A DNA stretch of 64,000 nucleotides from the NCBI RefSeq assembly GCF_040419245.1, contig NZ_JAZHOH010000001.1:1550001-1614000 (forward strand), in the 5' to 3' direction. This DNA comes from Ewingella sp. CoE-038-23 (lineage in GTDB: Bacteria; Pseudomonadota; Gammaproteobacteria; Enterobacterales; Enterobacteriaceae). The notes beneath the pieces are model-generated. The model did no database searches, was not told the origin of the DNA, and worked only from the letters and a program-made list of their open reading frames with translations. Positions 44,046 through 54,697 of the stretch are shown here, one piece after another; the stretch's first letter is position 1, and each line of letters opens with the position of its first letter. Position numbers and translations under genes: made by a program.

Positions 44046-44071
44046 AAAAACCCGCATATGCGGGTTTTTTT
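44046..44071 (+). terminator. terminator after cspC
   Basis: AAAACCCGCA and TGCGGGTTTT pair around a 2-base core, followed by a T-run. Confidence 0.9.
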
Positions 44072-44205
44072 ACGTCTGGATTTTGCCAAAGCCTTTATCT
44101 AATGCACGGTATTTCTCGCTAAACGCGTTGCCAAAGTCTAAGCCGCATGCCTTTTAAGGCGCACTGTACTACAATCAACAACATGGATAATAACGGGGTA
44201 ACTCG

Positions 44206-44406
44206 ATGAAAGTTAACGATCTGGTGACAGTTAAGACCGACGGCGGCCCGCGCCGTGAAGGCAAGGTTCTGGAAATTGAAGAGTTTTACGAAGGCGTGAT
44301 GTATCTGGTTTCTCTGGAAGATTACCCGGCCGGGATCTGGTTCTTTAACGAAGTCGACAGCAAAGACGGCACCTTCGTCGAGCCTCGCGTGGCCAGCAGA
44401 GACTAA
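44206..44406 (+). CDS. dsrB: DsrB small protein
   Basis: A 66-residue soluble protein whose start ([19 protein letters not shown]) and centre ([30 protein letters not shown]) match E. coli DsrB, a short protein of unknown function linked to RcsA and the DsrA RNA locus. It appears beta-rich, like an SH3 barrel. ATG at 44206 with a GGGGTAACTCG leader; a terminator follows. Monocistronic here, and rcsA and dsrA are not adjacent. Confidence 0.9.
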   Translation: MKVNDLVTVKTDGGPRREGKVLEIEEFYEGVMYLVSLEDYPAGIWFFNEVDSKDGTFVEPRVASRD

Positions 44407-44432
44407 CCGCTTTGGCTTTTCGCTAAAACTAA

Positions 44433-44468
44433 AAAACACCGGAGCAGGAGACTGCATCCGGTGTTTTT
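44433..44468 (+). terminator. terminator after dsrB
   Basis: AAAACACCGG and CCGGTGTTTT hairpin with a T-run after the stem. Confidence 0.85.
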
Positions 44469-44494
44469 GTTTATGGGGCTAACAGCACTGGAGG

Positions 44495-46204
44495 TTAGAA
44501 GGTTTCCCAGTTCTGGTTATCGGTCGCCAGTTTGTTCTCTTTCAGTGGCTCAACTAATGCCAACGTCGGGCGGCGGGGCGCAGTGGTGATTACTTTGCTA
44601 TCAAGGCGGAACACCGCGACGGCCTGCGTCAGGCGCTCTGCCTGCTCCTCCAGCGATGCCGCCGCCGCAGAGGCTTGCTGCACCAGTGAAGCATTCTGCT
44701 GGGTGACGCCGTCCATCTCCGATACCGCCTGACTTACCTGACTGATGCCCCGGCTCTGTTCATCTGACGCCGAGGCGATTTCGTCCATAATGTCGGTCAC
44801 ATGGCTGACGGCAGTGACGATTTCATACATGGTGTCGCCCGCGTCGCCGACCAGCAGGCTGCCTTCGCCCACGTGATCTACCGACTCTTCAATCAGCTGT
44901 TCAATCTCTTTAGCGGCCTGCGCGCTGCGCTGCGCCAGATTTCTCACTTCACTTGCCACCACCGCAAAGCCGCGACCCTGCTCACCGGCGCGGGCTGCCT
45001 CAACGGCGGCGTTCAGCGCCAGAATGTTGGTTTGGAAGGCAATGCTATTAATAACGTTGGTGATTTCGGCAATTTTGGTCGAACTGCGCGAGATGTTTTC
45101 CATAGTGCTCACCACGCTGGCGACGATATCTCCGCCTTTCTGCGCTTTCTCGGAGGCGTCGGCGGCCAGTTTGCTGGCATGATGGGCATTTTCCGAATTG
45201 AGTTTTACCGTGGCGGTGAGCTGTTCCATGCTGGCGGCGGTCTGCTCCAAGGCTGCGGCCTGCTGCTCGGTGCGCGAGGAGAGGTCAGTGTTGCCGCTGG
45301 CAATCTCGGTGGAGCCTTGGTAAATCGAGGTCGCACCTTCGCGCACGGTCAGCACGGTACTGGCGAGTGAACTCTGCATATGGTCAACGTTAGTGCTCAG
45401 CACGCCAATCTCATTGCGACCCGCGATGTCGGAAGGCTGGGTGAGATCTCCCTGCGCGATGTGCTGAATGCGCTTCACCAGACGGTTAATCGGGGTGATG
45501 ATCACTTTGCGCATAATGAAATAGGTGATAACCGTCAGCAGCAGCGCCAGAGCAAAGGCGCCTGCCATCAGGGCGTAGCCCAGTTTGGCATCGGCGTGGG
45601 CACGCTGGTTAATCTGATTGGCGGTATCGGTGCGATAAGTAATGGCTGCCAGCAGCGGCGCGTTGTTGGCCTGATCCAGCCCGCGCAGGGTTTCGGCTTC
45701 CTGCGAAATGACTTCTTCAAAATGGGACTGGCGGGCAGACTCCAGCATCGGCGCCATGCCTTGCTTGAGATAATTGTCATATGACTTTTTCAGCGGCTCG
45801 TCGAGAGCATGGTCAGTCTCGGTTTGATGCGGACGGTCGATGTACTGCTTGAAGGCATCTTGCGACTGCTTAATGCGCTTTTGCGCCTCAGTAATGTTCT
45901 TCTCAAAGGTATCCTGATCGCTGACGCGCGCGGCGGCGGCGGCCTGAATCAACAGCAAACGCGCGGTGCGCAGATGGTTTGAACTGTTGGAAAGGGCCAG
46001 GCGAATCTGCAGCTCCTGCGTGGCGCTTTCCAACGCATCGTTACTCTGCTTGAGGAAGAAACTCGACGTACCGATGGAGAGGGCAAACAGAATGAGGATC
46101 CCGGCGAGAATGGTGCTGATCAAGGTGATCAGGCGAATATTGCTGATAAAAGAGGTGGCTGGCTTCTCGGTTGCACCGGGAATGGCCGTGGTAAAGGTGT
46201 CCAT
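44495..46204 (-). CDS. methyl-accepting chemotaxis protein
   Basis: A 569-residue Tar/Tsr-type receptor. A first helix (about residues 22-44), a four-helix periplasmic ligand domain (to about 205), a second helix and HAMP domain ([25 protein letters not shown] near 230), then the signalling rod with the hairpin tip [41 protein letters not shown] near 400. It ends NWETF, the pentapeptide that tethers CheR and CheB. I chose the ATG at 46204 ([10 protein letters not shown]); a longer frame to 46297 is unlikely. Ligand unknown. Confidence 0.95.
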   Translation of the reverse strand: MDTFTTAIPGATEKPATSFISNIRLITLISTILAGILILFALSIGTSSFFLKQSNDALESATQELQIRLALSNSSNHLRTARLLLIQAAAAARVSDQDTFEKNITEAQKRIKQSQDAFKQYIDRPHQTETDHALDEPLKKSYDNYLKQGMAPMLESARQSHFEEVISQEAETLRGLDQANNAPLLAAITYRTDTANQINQRAHADAKLGYALMAGAFALALLLTVITYFIMRKVIITPINRLVKRIQHIAQGDLTQPSDIAGRNEIGVLSTNVDHMQSSLASTVLTVREGATSIYQGSTEIASGNTDLSSRTEQQAAALEQTAASMEQLTATVKLNSENAHHASKLAADASEKAQKGGDIVASVVSTMENISRSSTKIAEITNVINSIAFQTNILALNAAVEAARAGEQGRGFAVVASEVRNLAQRSAQAAKEIEQLIEESVDHVGEGSLLVGDAGDTMYEIVTAVSHVTDIMDEIASASDEQSRGISQVSQAVSEMDGVTQQNASLVQQASAAAASLEEQAERLTQAVAVFRLDSKVITTAPRRPTLALVEPLKENKLATDNQNWETF

Positions 46205-46471
46205 ATTATTCCGCTCTGTTAGTCCTGCATGTGCGACAACTCTGGGCGCATAGGGTACAGGCCACGCACGCGAGGTTTTCTTTGCACACTTCAACAATCA
46301 GGGGTTGCCAGCGGGCTAACCCTGCCGTGACGAAAAACGCCATCTATAGTCATCGGCATTTGGCGGAGGAGGTTGAATTTATAAGTGAGATCCGGCTCGC
46401 ATTTTTGTAATAAGAGCGGGGGACTGCCAGAAGTCAGGCGGCCGCAGCCGCCTTGAGGTATTGCGCAGAGT

Positions 46472-47662
46472 TTACCAGTAGGGTTTCCAGCACTGCGTCA
46501 GGCGTACCAGCGCCTCAACATAGAAGTAGTCGCCCCAGCTAGAGCACTGATCCACCCCTTTGCCGCTCGCCATGTGGTAGACGGAATGCTTGAGCAAGCC
46601 GTCGCAATCTTCGTCATCGGCCGCCAGATAATTGGCGGTCAGCGACGCCATAATGCGCAGCGCCATCTCCTCATAGTAGGCGCGTGTTTCATCCGTGGCG
46701 GGCAGGGCTTGAGTCAAATCCAGCAGGCCGCACACGGCGATGGCGGCGGCCGAGCTGTCGCGCGGCTGGTCGGTGCCGAGCAGGGCCAGATCCCAGTGGC
46801 AGACGTCATCTTCCGGCAGGCGATTGAGGAAGTAGTGAGCCAGTCGCCGCGATAACTCCACCATCTCCTTGTCGCCGGTATAGCGGTAACTGAGCAGGAA
46901 GCCGTAAATCCCCCAAGCCTGCCCGCGCGACCAGCATGAATCGTCGGCATAGCCTTGGTGAGTATTGCCAAAGCGCGGCTCGCCGGTCACCGTATCCATA
47001 TAGTAGGTGTGGAAGGTCGAGGCGTCAGGCCTGACAATATAGTTGGCGGCCTGCTGAGCATGGCGGCGCGCGGCCTCGGCGTAGCGCGGTTCCCCGGTTT
47101 GCTCAGTGGCCCAATAGAGCAGCGGCAGGTTCATATTGCAGTCAATGATCATCCGGCCAGCCTGTTCCGGGTCACTCAAATTGCCCCACGCCTGAATAAT
47201 CCCCGACTGCGGGTTAAAGCGTTCCATGAGGGCATCCGCCGCCAGCAGGGCAAAGCCTCGCGCCTCGCGATTGCCGGTGAGTCGCCACGCGCTGACGCAG
47301 GAGAGGGTATAGAGGAAGCCCAAGTCGTGAGTGGCGGTGTCGATGCGATTAGCAATTCTGTTGCCGAAGGAGAGGATGTGCTGCTCCGCCGCCAGCCGGT
47401 ATTTGTCCTCGCCGGTCATCTCCCACGCCAGCCACAGCTGCCCGCTCCAGAAGCTGGTGGTCCACTCGACATTTTCGGTTAACGCAAAGTAGTTGTTTTC
47501 ACAGGTTTCAGCCGGGAATTTCCCCTCGAATTTGACCCTGTTGCGGTCGATTTTCTTTAGCACCCGCTGGCGGGCTTCGGCCAACTGCTGGCGAAGAGCA
47601 ATTTTGTCCAATTGGTTTAGCTCAACCGGCAGCAGCTTCTCTTTGGTTATGGTCACGGTCAT
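46472..47662 (-). CDS. GH88 unsaturated glucuronyl hydrolase
   Basis: A 396-residue cytoplasmic enzyme of glycoside hydrolase family 88, which hydrates 4,5-unsaturated uronic acids at the end of oligosaccharides left by polysaccharide lyases. It is an (alpha/alpha)6 barrel: TTSFWSGQLWLAWEMTGEDKYRLAAE, TATHDLGFLY (catalytic Asp near 118), LIAWGNLSDPEQAGRMIIDCNMNLPLLYWATE (second Asp) and YADDSCWSRGQAWGIYGFLLSYRYTGD. RBS GGGAG before the ATG. It ends an operon with an MFS transporter and DUF2264 protein. The donor may be chondroitin/hyaluronan or pectin disaccharide; not resolved. Confidence 0.9.
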   Translation of the reverse strand: MTVTITKEKLLPVELNQLDKIALRQQLAEARQRVLKKIDRNRVKFEGKFPAETCENNYFALTENVEWTTSFWSGQLWLAWEMTGEDKYRLAAEQHILSFGNRIANRIDTATHDLGFLYTLSCVSAWRLTGNREARGFALLAADALMERFNPQSGIIQAWGNLSDPEQAGRMIIDCNMNLPLLYWATEQTGEPRYAEAARRHAQQAANYIVRPDASTFHTYYMDTVTGEPRFGNTHQGYADDSCWSRGQAWGIYGFLLSYRYTGDKEMVELSRRLAHYFLNRLPEDDVCHWDLALLGTDQPRDSSAAAIAVCGLLDLTQALPATDETRAYYEEMALRIMASLTANYLAADDEDCDGLLKHSVYHMASGKGVDQCSSWGDYFYVEALVRLTQCWKPYW

Positions 47663-47691
47663 TATTTCTCCCTTAGCAATCGAGTCGCAAA

Positions 47692-48984
47692 TTAGTGTTT
47701 TACGGGGGTTAAAGGCGCGGCGGCGTTAACCTCTGGGGGCGTCGGGGCCTGAACCACGCCATGGCGGCGGCTGTGGCAGGCTGACAGGGTAAAGGCGGAA
47801 ATCAGGGTGAAGCACAGCGCGATGCCACCCATGATCAGGTAGGTATGGGCAAAGCCGATGCGGTCATAAAAGTAGCCAGCGGGCGGGGCGACCACAATGG
47901 AGCCGACATAAATCATCGCCTGATAGCCCAGCAGGTACATGGTGGCATTGACGCGTTTATGGAAATGCTCGGCGATATATTTGAAAACCGACACCAGAAT
48001 CAGGGCAATTTCCAGACCATAGAAGGGTTTGATGATCGAGATAATCAGCGGGTCATTGGTCAACCCAGAGGCAATCAGCCGCACGCCGACCACCACCCCA
48101 ACCAGCAACAAGCCCTTTTTAGCACCGAAATAGTTCACCAAGAAAGGGATCACCATCATCATCAGGAACTCGGTGCCAGACTGCACGGTGCTGAGGTAGC
48201 CGTACATGGCGTTGCCTTGCTCTTTGGTCGGGAAGAAGGTGACGAAATAGCGCGAAAACTGCTGTTCGGCGACAAACATCACCCAGGCAACACCGGCGAC
48301 GTACAGGGAAAACATCCAGAATTTGCGATTCTTCAGCAGCAGAATGACATCGCTAAAAACAATTTTGTCTTGCGAAATCACATTGTTATTGCGCATTTCG
48401 GCTTCGCCAATTTTTAGCGACAGCAGCACGCCGAGCATCAGCAGCGAACTCAGGCTACTCAGACTGAAGTTCCACGCCGGAGAGAGGTTAAACAGCAGGC
48501 CGGAAAACGACGCCGCCACCGCCCAGCCGAGCGAGCCCCACATGCGAATCTGGCCGAACTCCATGCTGTATAGGCGGCTAAAGCGATCGGCATAGGATTC
48601 CGACGCCGCGACGCCCGCGTACCAGCCCAGGCTTAAATAGAGCGCGCCGATAATAATGCCGATCATTAAATGGGTTTCCAGCAGGGGCTGGTAAACATAA
48701 ATAAAGAAGGGGGCCATCATGGCGGAGACGATCACCACGAAATAAAGCAGGCTTTTACTCATGCCTATTTTATCCATGATATAGCCATAGACCGGTTTCA
48801 TGACCACGGCGAAAACGCCGTTAATCGCAAATACCGCGCCGATATCCATACTGTCTAATCCGGCCTTTTGTCCCAGCCATAACGCATATAAGCCGAAGCT
48901 GGAAGACCAAGTGAAGAAATAGAGGAAGATGAAACTGCTCATTTTATAATAAGCAGACTTACTGGCTGTTTTTATTGTTTTCAT
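47692..48984 (-). CDS. MFS oligosaccharide:H+ symporter (LacY-like family)
   Basis: A 430-residue, 12-helix inner-membrane symporter of the OHS (LacY/RafB) family: YKMSSFIFLYFFTWSSSFGLYALWLGQKAGLDSMDIGAVFAINGVFAVVMKPVYGYIMDKIGM. VWGSLGWAVAASFSGLLF-like and EFGQIRMWGSLGWA segments match the family's helix 4-5. Its C-terminal loop is short. It imports the disaccharide that the GH88 enzyme then cleaves. I chose the ATG at 48984 behind AGGAGTCAGT. It is 23 bp behind the DUF2264 gene and 29 bp ahead of GH88. Confidence 0.87.
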   Translation of the reverse strand: MKTIKTASKSAYYKMSSFIFLYFFTWSSSFGLYALWLGQKAGLDSMDIGAVFAINGVFAVVMKPVYGYIMDKIGMSKSLLYFVVIVSAMMAPFFIYVYQPLLETHLMIGIIIGALYLSLGWYAGVAASESYADRFSRLYSMEFGQIRMWGSLGWAVAASFSGLLFNLSPAWNFSLSSLSSLLMLGVLLSLKIGEAEMRNNNVISQDKIVFSDVILLLKNRKFWMFSLYVAGVAWVMFVAEQQFSRYFVTFFPTKEQGNAMYGYLSTVQSGTEFLMMMVIPFLVNYFGAKKGLLLVGVVVGVRLIASGLTNDPLIISIIKPFYGLEIALILVSVFKYIAEHFHKRVNATMYLLGYQAMIYVGSIVVAPPAGYFYDRIGFAHTYLIMGGIALCFTLISAFTLSACHSRRHGVVQAPTPPEVNAAAPLTPVKH

Positions 48985-49007
48985 ACTGACTCCTGACAAC
49001 CGAATAA

Positions 49008-50843
49008 TTAAAGGATGACGGTCCAGTGACGGCCCTGATAGTGGATCTCTATCTCGCTTTCACCGCGAATAACGCGGGGTAAGATTTTTGGCATAGCTGA
49101 TACATCGGCAGAGGCGAACACGGCGGACATCAGCCAGTGCGAGCCGGGGGAAAGGGAGGTTTTGAGCAGCGGAATAGCCGCGGTTTCGGCGAACATAATG
49201 CTGCTATTGGGCGGCGTTACCACGCTCGCCGCCTCGCGCGGGGTAGCCTCGCCGACGTCGGCGATGTGGCTGTAGCCGTTGCAGGCGACTATCCGGCTCG
49301 AGGAGCTATTTTCATCTAGTTGCACCTGCGTCTGGCGGTCATGGATCACCGCGAAGCCGCCTTCGACGGCGTCGAGTGCGCGGGCGCTGGTCAGATGGTG
49401 CAAACGCAGATGGCCCTCGCCGCAGGGGAACAGCCAGCTTTTCACTTCCACATCGTGCCAGGGTTTCCAGCGCGAATAAATCACCTCTGGGCGCGTCACT
49501 GTCTCTTCGCAGCCACGGCGTCCACGGTAGTAGCCATCGCCTTCTGACAGCACCAGCATGGAGTCGCAGGCCGCGTGGTTGAGGCCAAACCGGCCGCGGT
49601 CGAGGGTGAAACCAAACTGGCTGGAGTAGGCAAACTTGGTGTATTTCGCCTCGGTATTGACGAAGTTATTCAGCTCCAGCTGGCCTGATGTCAGCATTAC
49701 CACGTGCCGTTGCGCCGCGTCGCGCAGCAGGATCTGGCTGGCGTGAGGAATGCAGTGCGGGCTGTTGAGGCGGGGCAAGGGCAGCTCTTGCGCCTGCCAG
49801 AAAGCATGGTTCTCGGGCAATGCCAGCACCAGAAACAGCTTGCAGGCCCAGTAAGGGGAGCCGGGCGCGTTGTAATCCTCGGCCATCACCAGATTCGGCG
49901 TGTGATAGCCAATGCTCAGCACGCCGTCGCGGTCAAAAATCGGCTGTTTCAGCCAGCTGCGCAGGTGGCGCAGGACAATGCCTTTAATGACGCCGGGGGA
50001 GTACACCTCCAACCCGCTAAACGCGGCGGCGCTCCAGAAGGCGGCTTCGGCGAAGCGATAGGTCATGCTGCGGCCAAAGGGCACGGCGGCCCCTTCGGCG
50101 GAAAACAGGCTGATGAAATCCCCGGCGAACTGCTGCGCGCGCTGGCGCAATTGGGCACAACGTTGGACATCGACATCCGCCATATAGTTGGCGTACAGCA
50201 GGCCGTAGTAGTGAAATGCCATCGACACATAGTAGTCGCGCGGGCGACCCGGCCCGTCGGAATACCAGCCGTCGCCGAGGTAATAGGCCTCCATCAGCGC
50301 GAAACGGGCCTCGACCGCCTCGCGGTCCCACGGCAAACCGGCCTGCTTGCAGCCCATCTGCACCATGATGGGGAAGTAATTCCAGTTGTTATTAGGGATG
50401 GTGGCGTCTTTGCCTTGGTTAAGCCAGTCAATCAGGTTGTGCTGCTCGGCGTCACTGAAATAGGCCAGCAGCCTTTTATCTAGCAGCGCCAGGCCGACGC
50501 CAAAAGCCGCCATTTCCACACAGCGCTGGTCAAAGTCGTGAATATCGCCCCAATATTCGGCGTGCTCGGGGTTGGTGCCGTTGCGGATCGCCGTGAGGTA
50601 AAACGACAGGTTTTCACACTCGTCGCCATTGGCGAGCAGGGGAAAGATGCCCCACAGCATGCGCGACAGAGCTTCCATCTTCGCTATCTTTTTACCGTAA
50701 TGGGTGGTGGAGTGGCCGAGGTCAATGCCGCTTTTGCCTTCTTCGGTATAGGGCGCGACGGCAGACAGCATATCGCCCAGCAGATCTTTCACCTGTTGGC
50801 GAGTGCGTAGCGGGTAATCACTCTTGATTTTCACCTGATTCAT
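49008..50843 (-). CDS. DUF2264 domain-containing protein
   Basis: A 611-residue cytoplasmic protein. The N-terminal 350 residues (RTRQQVKDLLGDMLSAVAPY, LDLGHSTTHYGKKIAKMEALSRMLWGIFPLLA, YWGDIHDFDQRCVEMAAFGVGLALLDKRLL) form an alpha/alpha-barrel of the DUF2264 kind; the C-terminal part is beta-rich, as in heparinase-like lyases. Such proteins occur with uronic-acid utilisation genes and are suspected lyases or hydrolases. I chose the ATG at 50843 behind AAGGAA. It leads the operon, divergent from the AraC gene. Confidence 0.82.
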   Translation of the reverse strand: MNQVKIKSDYPLRTRQQVKDLLGDMLSAVAPYTEEGKSGIDLGHSTTHYGKKIAKMEALSRMLWGIFPLLANGDECENLSFYLTAIRNGTNPEHAEYWGDIHDFDQRCVEMAAFGVGLALLDKRLLAYFSDAEQHNLIDWLNQGKDATIPNNNWNYFPIMVQMGCKQAGLPWDREAVEARFALMEAYYLGDGWYSDGPGRPRDYYVSMAFHYYGLLYANYMADVDVQRCAQLRQRAQQFAGDFISLFSAEGAAVPFGRSMTYRFAEAAFWSAAAFSGLEVYSPGVIKGIVLRHLRSWLKQPIFDRDGVLSIGYHTPNLVMAEDYNAPGSPYWACKLFLVLALPENHAFWQAQELPLPRLNSPHCIPHASQILLRDAAQRHVVMLTSGQLELNNFVNTEAKYTKFAYSSQFGFTLDRGRFGLNHAACDSMLVLSEGDGYYRGRRGCEETVTRPEVIYSRWKPWHDVEVKSWLFPCGEGHLRLHHLTSARALDAVEGGFAVIHDRQTQVQLDENSSSSRIVACNGYSHIADVGEATPREAASVVTPPNSSIMFAETAAIPLLKTSLSPGSHWLMSAVFASADVSAMPKILPRVIRGESEIEIHYQGRHWTVIL

Positions 50844-51113
50844 TCGATATTCCTTCCCCCGAAAGGGCTGAGAAAATAATGGCATTAAGTATGTGAAACA
50901 TTATTTCAATTCTATTTTTACGCTGTTTCATCAACTGCAACGAGTGTGTAACTTGCCATTGGAATATAGAGAATCTGTTTTGCCCGATTGTTATACGGGT
51001 CACATAACAGTGCATTTTTTTAAATTGCTATTGCCGATTGGAGCAGAAAAGAGCCTAAATTATAAAAAGTGATTTAAAAGTTTTAATTTCTTGTCATCGG
51101 GTGGGGGAGCTTT

Positions 51114-51965
51114 ATGGCGGTGACCGACTTTCTCGAACGCATTGCATTAAACGATCGGCAGATCTCGTTTAATCGCATGAGCAGGGGCAGCGCCAATTAT
51201 TTTCATTGGCACCAATGTTTAGAGATGCTGTTTATCAGTCAGGGGTACGGGATAGTGATTGTTGATAATCAACAGTACACGCTGCGCCCCGGCCGCCTGT
51301 TTGTCTTTCCGCCCTTTAAGTTGCACAAGGTGTTTGTCGAGCAGAGTGAGAAAAACCACTATGTCCGCACCACGGTGCATCTTGATCACCTGCTGCTGGA
51401 CGGCTTTTTGCACTGTTTCCCCCAGCGCCGGGCGCACTTCTCACACCTGTGGGGCGCGGAGAGCGATGCGCATATCTTTGATTTAGCAGATAACGCTCAA
51501 CATATCGAAACCATTCTCGAAAGCTTCCAGCGGCTACAGCTGGCCGCCACGCCGCAGTGGGAGGATATCGCCATGATGATATTGCAGCTGATGGAGTTCA
51601 TGCCCGAGCAGCAGGTGAAGCGCAAAACCGTCAGCCGCACCACGGCCTCCAAAGTGATGCAGTGGATAGAAGAGAATTACGTGATGAAGTTTTCGCTGGC
51701 CGAGTTATCGACGGCGATTGGACTGTCGCAAAGCTATATTTCGCGAGTTTTTAGCCAAGAAACGGGCGGCTCGGTGGTGGACTATTTGGCGACGCGGCGC
51801 ATCAAACGCGCCTGTGAGCTGCTGCGCTCCACCGATATGCGGATAGAAGAGGTGGCGAGTCAGTGCGGGTTTGCCGATACGCCCTATTTTATTACCTGTT
51901 TTCGTAAGTTGATTGGCCGCACCCCGCTGCAATATCGCAAAGCGGCGTTTCGGCTTGAGCTTTAA
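51114..51965 (+). CDS. AraC-family regulator of the GH88 operon
   Basis: A 283-residue regulator. An N-terminal cupin senses ligand (HWHQCLEMLFISQGYGIVIVDNQQYTLRPGRLFVFPPFKLHKVF). The C-terminal double HTH is SLAELSTAIGLSQSYISRVFSQETGGSVVDYLATRRIKRACELLRSTDMRIEEVASQCGFADTPYFITCFRKLIGRTPLQYR. It faces the DUF2264-MFS-GH88 operon across 270 bp and probably activates it when a uronide is bound. The GTG or ATG choice is not crucial; ATG at 51114 follows GGGGGAGCTTT. Confidence 0.92.
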   Translation: MAVTDFLERIALNDRQISFNRMSRGSANYFHWHQCLEMLFISQGYGIVIVDNQQYTLRPGRLFVFPPFKLHKVFVEQSEKNHYVRTTVHLDHLLLDGFLHCFPQRRAHFSHLWGAESDAHIFDLADNAQHIETILESFQRLQLAATPQWEDIAMMILQLMEFMPEQQVKRKTVSRTTASKVMQWIEENYVMKFSLAELSTAIGLSQSYISRVFSQETGGSVVDYLATRRIKRACELLRSTDMRIEEVASQCGFADTPYFITCFRKLIGRTPLQYRKAAFRLEL

Positions 51966-52333
51966 ACAATAATTCATTAATTCATAACGTTTTGTTAACT
52001 TGGGTGGTCACGGAATCCTCTTAAAAAACGGTTTTTTGCTGCTTTTATGAGCGCTCTTAATCGGCCGTTTCTTTAGCGATATCAAAATGGTTAAATTATC
52101 GCTCATCCCCCGTATGCCGGAGCTTTGGCATGCCGTAAGCCCGCGTTCTGTGCAAGCTATTTTTAGCTGAAAGCATTCAATTTTGTGGTACTCGCCATGG
52201 GAATTTTACGTTAGCCTTAGGGTCGTATTTTTACATCCCGCAGATGCCCTTGTGTGCCACTTTCGGCAACATGCCTTTCGGCGCTACGGCGTTGCGGATA
52301 ACTTGACTTGCCCGGCACAGGAAACCCTCTGGC
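51966..52333. other. 368-bp gap upstream of opgD, no gene seen
   Basis: No reading frame of note. A long leader (from about 52130 to 52333) is likely, as opgD starts far from any -10-like sequence I can see. Confidence 0.45.
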
Positions 52334-53989
52334 ATGGAACGAAGAGCATTTATTAAAGCGTCAATGGCGTTTGCCGCCTACTGCGGGGTGCCAGCAATGG
52401 CATCAGTGTTCACGCGATCTGCTGAGGCAGCGCAGGGGAATGTTGCAGACGGTGGTGCAACGTCTTTTGACTTCTCCGTGTTGCAAAAGATGGCCAGCTC
52501 CCTGGCGTCGAAGCCCTACGGTGGCGCGCCGCAGCCTCTGCCTAAAACGCTGGCAGAGCTAACACCGCAGGCGTACAACGCCATTGAATATGATCACGCC
52601 CACTCCCTGTGGCATGACCTGCCAAACCGCCAGCTGGACGTCGAGCTGTTCCACGTCGGCATGGGCTTTAAGCGCCGCGTGCAGATGTATTCCGTTGATG
52701 CCGACAAAAAACAGGCGCGTGAGATCCACTTCCGCCCTGAATTGTTCCAGTATCACAATGCCGGGGTCGACACCAAGCAGCTGGAGGGCATTACCAACCT
52801 CGGGTTCGCCGGTTTCAAAGTCAACAAAGCCCCTGAACTGACCCGCCGTGACGTGGTTTCTTTCCTGGGTGCGAGCTATTTCCGCGCCGTGGATGACACT
52901 TATCAGTATGGCTTATCTGCCCGTGGCGTGGCCGTCGACACCTTCGTCGGCCAGCCGGAAGAGTTCCCGGACTTCACCGCGTTCTGGTTTGAAACGCCAA
53001 AATCTGGCGACACCACCTTCACAGTTTACGCCCTGTTGGATGGCCCAAGCGTCACCGGCGCTTACCGTTTCATCATTCACTGCGAGCCAACGCGCGTAGT
53101 GATGGAAATCGAAAAGCACCTCAATGCGCGTCAGGACATCAAGCAGCTCGGCATCTCGCCAATGACCAGCATGTACAGCTGCGGTACCAGCGAGCGCGGA
53201 CGCTGCGACACCATTCACCCGCAAATTCATGACTCGGATCGCCTGGCCATGTGGCGCGGCAACGGCGAATGGGTTTGCCGCCCGCTGAATAACCCGCAAA
53301 AGTTGCAGTTCAACGCCTTTGCCGATGAAAACCCGAAAGGCTTTGGCCTGTTACAGCTCGACCACGACTTCAACAATTATCAGGACGTGATTGGCTGGTA
53401 CAACAAGCGCCCGAGCCTGTGGGTGGAGCCGGTCGGCAACTGGGGGAAAGGGGCGATTAACCTGCTGGAGATCCCAACCACCGGCGAGACGCTGGATAAC
53501 ATCGTCTGCTTCTGGCAGCCGGAGAAGCCGGTCAAGGCTGGGGATAATTTCACTTTCAGCTACAAGCTTTACTGGAGCAGCGAGCCGCCGGAGCGTAGCC
53601 CGTTATCCAACGTGCTGGCCACCCGCACCGGCATGGGCGGTTTCCCTGAGGGTTGGGCGCCGGGCGAACATTATCCTAACGTCTGGGCGCGCCGCTTCGC
53701 GGTCGATTTCATCGGCGGCGAACTGAAATCCTACGCCGATAAAGGCATCGAGCCGGTGATTAATGTTTCTGCCGGTAAGATTAAAAACATTGAAATCCTG
53801 TACGTGCAGCCGTTCGATGGTTATCGCATCCTGTTCGACTGGTACCCGGACAGCGATTCTGTCGCGCCGGTCGAGCTGCGCATGTTCCTGCGCTCGGGTA
53901 ACACCGCGCTGTCAGAAACCTGGCTGTACCAGTATTTCCCACCGGCCCCGGATAAGCGTAAGTACATTGATGACCGCCAGATGAGCTAA
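52334..53989 (+). CDS. opgD: OpgD (MdoD), periplasmic glucan biosynthesis protein D
   Basis: A 551-residue exported protein that shapes the backbone of osmoregulated periplasmic glucans. The Tat signal [21 protein letters not shown] (twin Arg at 3-4) ends near SAEAA-Q at about residue 35. The rest is an OpgG/OpgD-type domain, [17 protein letters not shown], then [12 protein letters not shown] and [27 protein letters not shown]. Length fits E. coli MdoD (551). A terminator follows. It is not next to opgGH. Confidence 0.94.
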   Translation: MERRAFIKASMAFAAYCGVPAMASVFTRSAEAAQGNVADGGATSFDFSVLQKMASSLASKPYGGAPQPLPKTLAELTPQAYNAIEYDHAHSLWHDLPNRQLDVELFHVGMGFKRRVQMYSVDADKKQAREIHFRPELFQYHNAGVDTKQLEGITNLGFAGFKVNKAPELTRRDVVSFLGASYFRAVDDTYQYGLSARGVAVDTFVGQPEEFPDFTAFWFETPKSGDTTFTVYALLDGPSVTGAYRFIIHCEPTRVVMEIEKHLNARQDIKQLGISPMTSMYSCGTSERGRCDTIHPQIHDSDRLAMWRGNGEWVCRPLNNPQKLQFNAFADENPKGFGLLQLDHDFNNYQDVIGWYNKRPSLWVEPVGNWGKGAINLLEIPTTGETLDNIVCFWQPEKPVKAGDNFTFSYKLYWSSEPPERSPLSNVLATRTGMGGFPEGWAPGEHYPNVWARRFAVDFIGGELKSYADKGIEPVINVSAGKIKNIEILYVQPFDGYRILFDWYPDSDSVAPVELRMFLRSGNTALSETWLYQYFPPAPDKRKYIDDRQMS

Positions 53990-54013
53990 TCTGCTGGCGA
54001 TGCAGAAATGAGA

Positions 54014-54047
54014 AAGCCCCGTCTCTTGCGAGCGGGGCTTCTTTTTA
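54014..54047 (+). terminator. terminator after opgD
   Basis: AAGCCCCG and CGGGGCTT hairpin followed by CTTTTTA. Confidence 0.85.
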
Positions 54048-54132
54048 CTTCTATTTTTTACTTCTATATTCGCAGGTGAATCAGAAGCTTATCTTGCTGG
54101 TTACCCGACACAGGAGACCCACGCAATGATTC

Positions 54133-54315
54133 TTAGAACGCTTTCACCAGAACTTCTCTTTGAGAAGGCTCTTGGCCGGTTCTCAGCAGGCTGTCGAAGG
54201 ATTTCTCCATCTTTTTAACTTGCTGCAAAAATTCTTGTGGCGAGAAATCGTGTGATTTGCCGCTCATGTAGGCGAGTGCCAATTCTTTAGCCTGGTAGCG
54301 CTGGAAGTTATACAT
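54133..54315 (-). CDS. small conserved hypothetical protein
   Basis: A 60-residue soluble protein (MYNFQRYQAKELALAYMSGK, then SPQEFLQQVKKMEKSFDSLL) that resembles short enterobacterial proteins of the YdiH kind, which share ELALxYxxxx..PxxFLxxxxxxExxFxxLL. Function unknown. I chose the ATG at 54315 with GGGGGA close ahead. It is convergent with opgD, with a terminator between, and its own gap of 380 bp upstream is intergenic. Confidence 0.7.
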   Translation of the reverse strand: MYNFQRYQAKELALAYMSGKSHDFSPQEFLQQVKKMEKSFDSLLRTGQEPSQREVLVKAF

Positions 54316-54697
54316 GTTATCCCCCAATTCCTGCATGTCTGGCGCAATGTCTCGATTGGCGCGCCAGCAAATTCGGAATTTATTAAATTTAAAATGAAAA
54401 GTTAAACAGGATGGCTAACAGCGAGCTGACCTTGTGCAACTGCTTACATCGTGCTGCCAATGCGATGCATTCTACGGCATTCATTGATAAGTGAAAGCCG
54501 CTTTAATTGATGGATTCGATAGTTGAAACTTTATAAAAAGAGTTGAAGCTGCCTCATTTCCCGTGTGCAAAAAAGACTCCGTTTTCTGCCTGAAATTCTT
54601 AGCTTCCCATGCGATCATTATTAGATTTAATAATGTGACTTTGGCGCAGAACAGACTAGGCTCAGGGTAGGTTTTTCAATGGAAAGAGGTTTTTATC
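54316..54697. other. 382-bp gap, divergent promoters
   Basis: Holds the promoters of the small protein (leftward) and of gldA (rightward). No gene or RNA I can identify. Confidence 0.5.
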
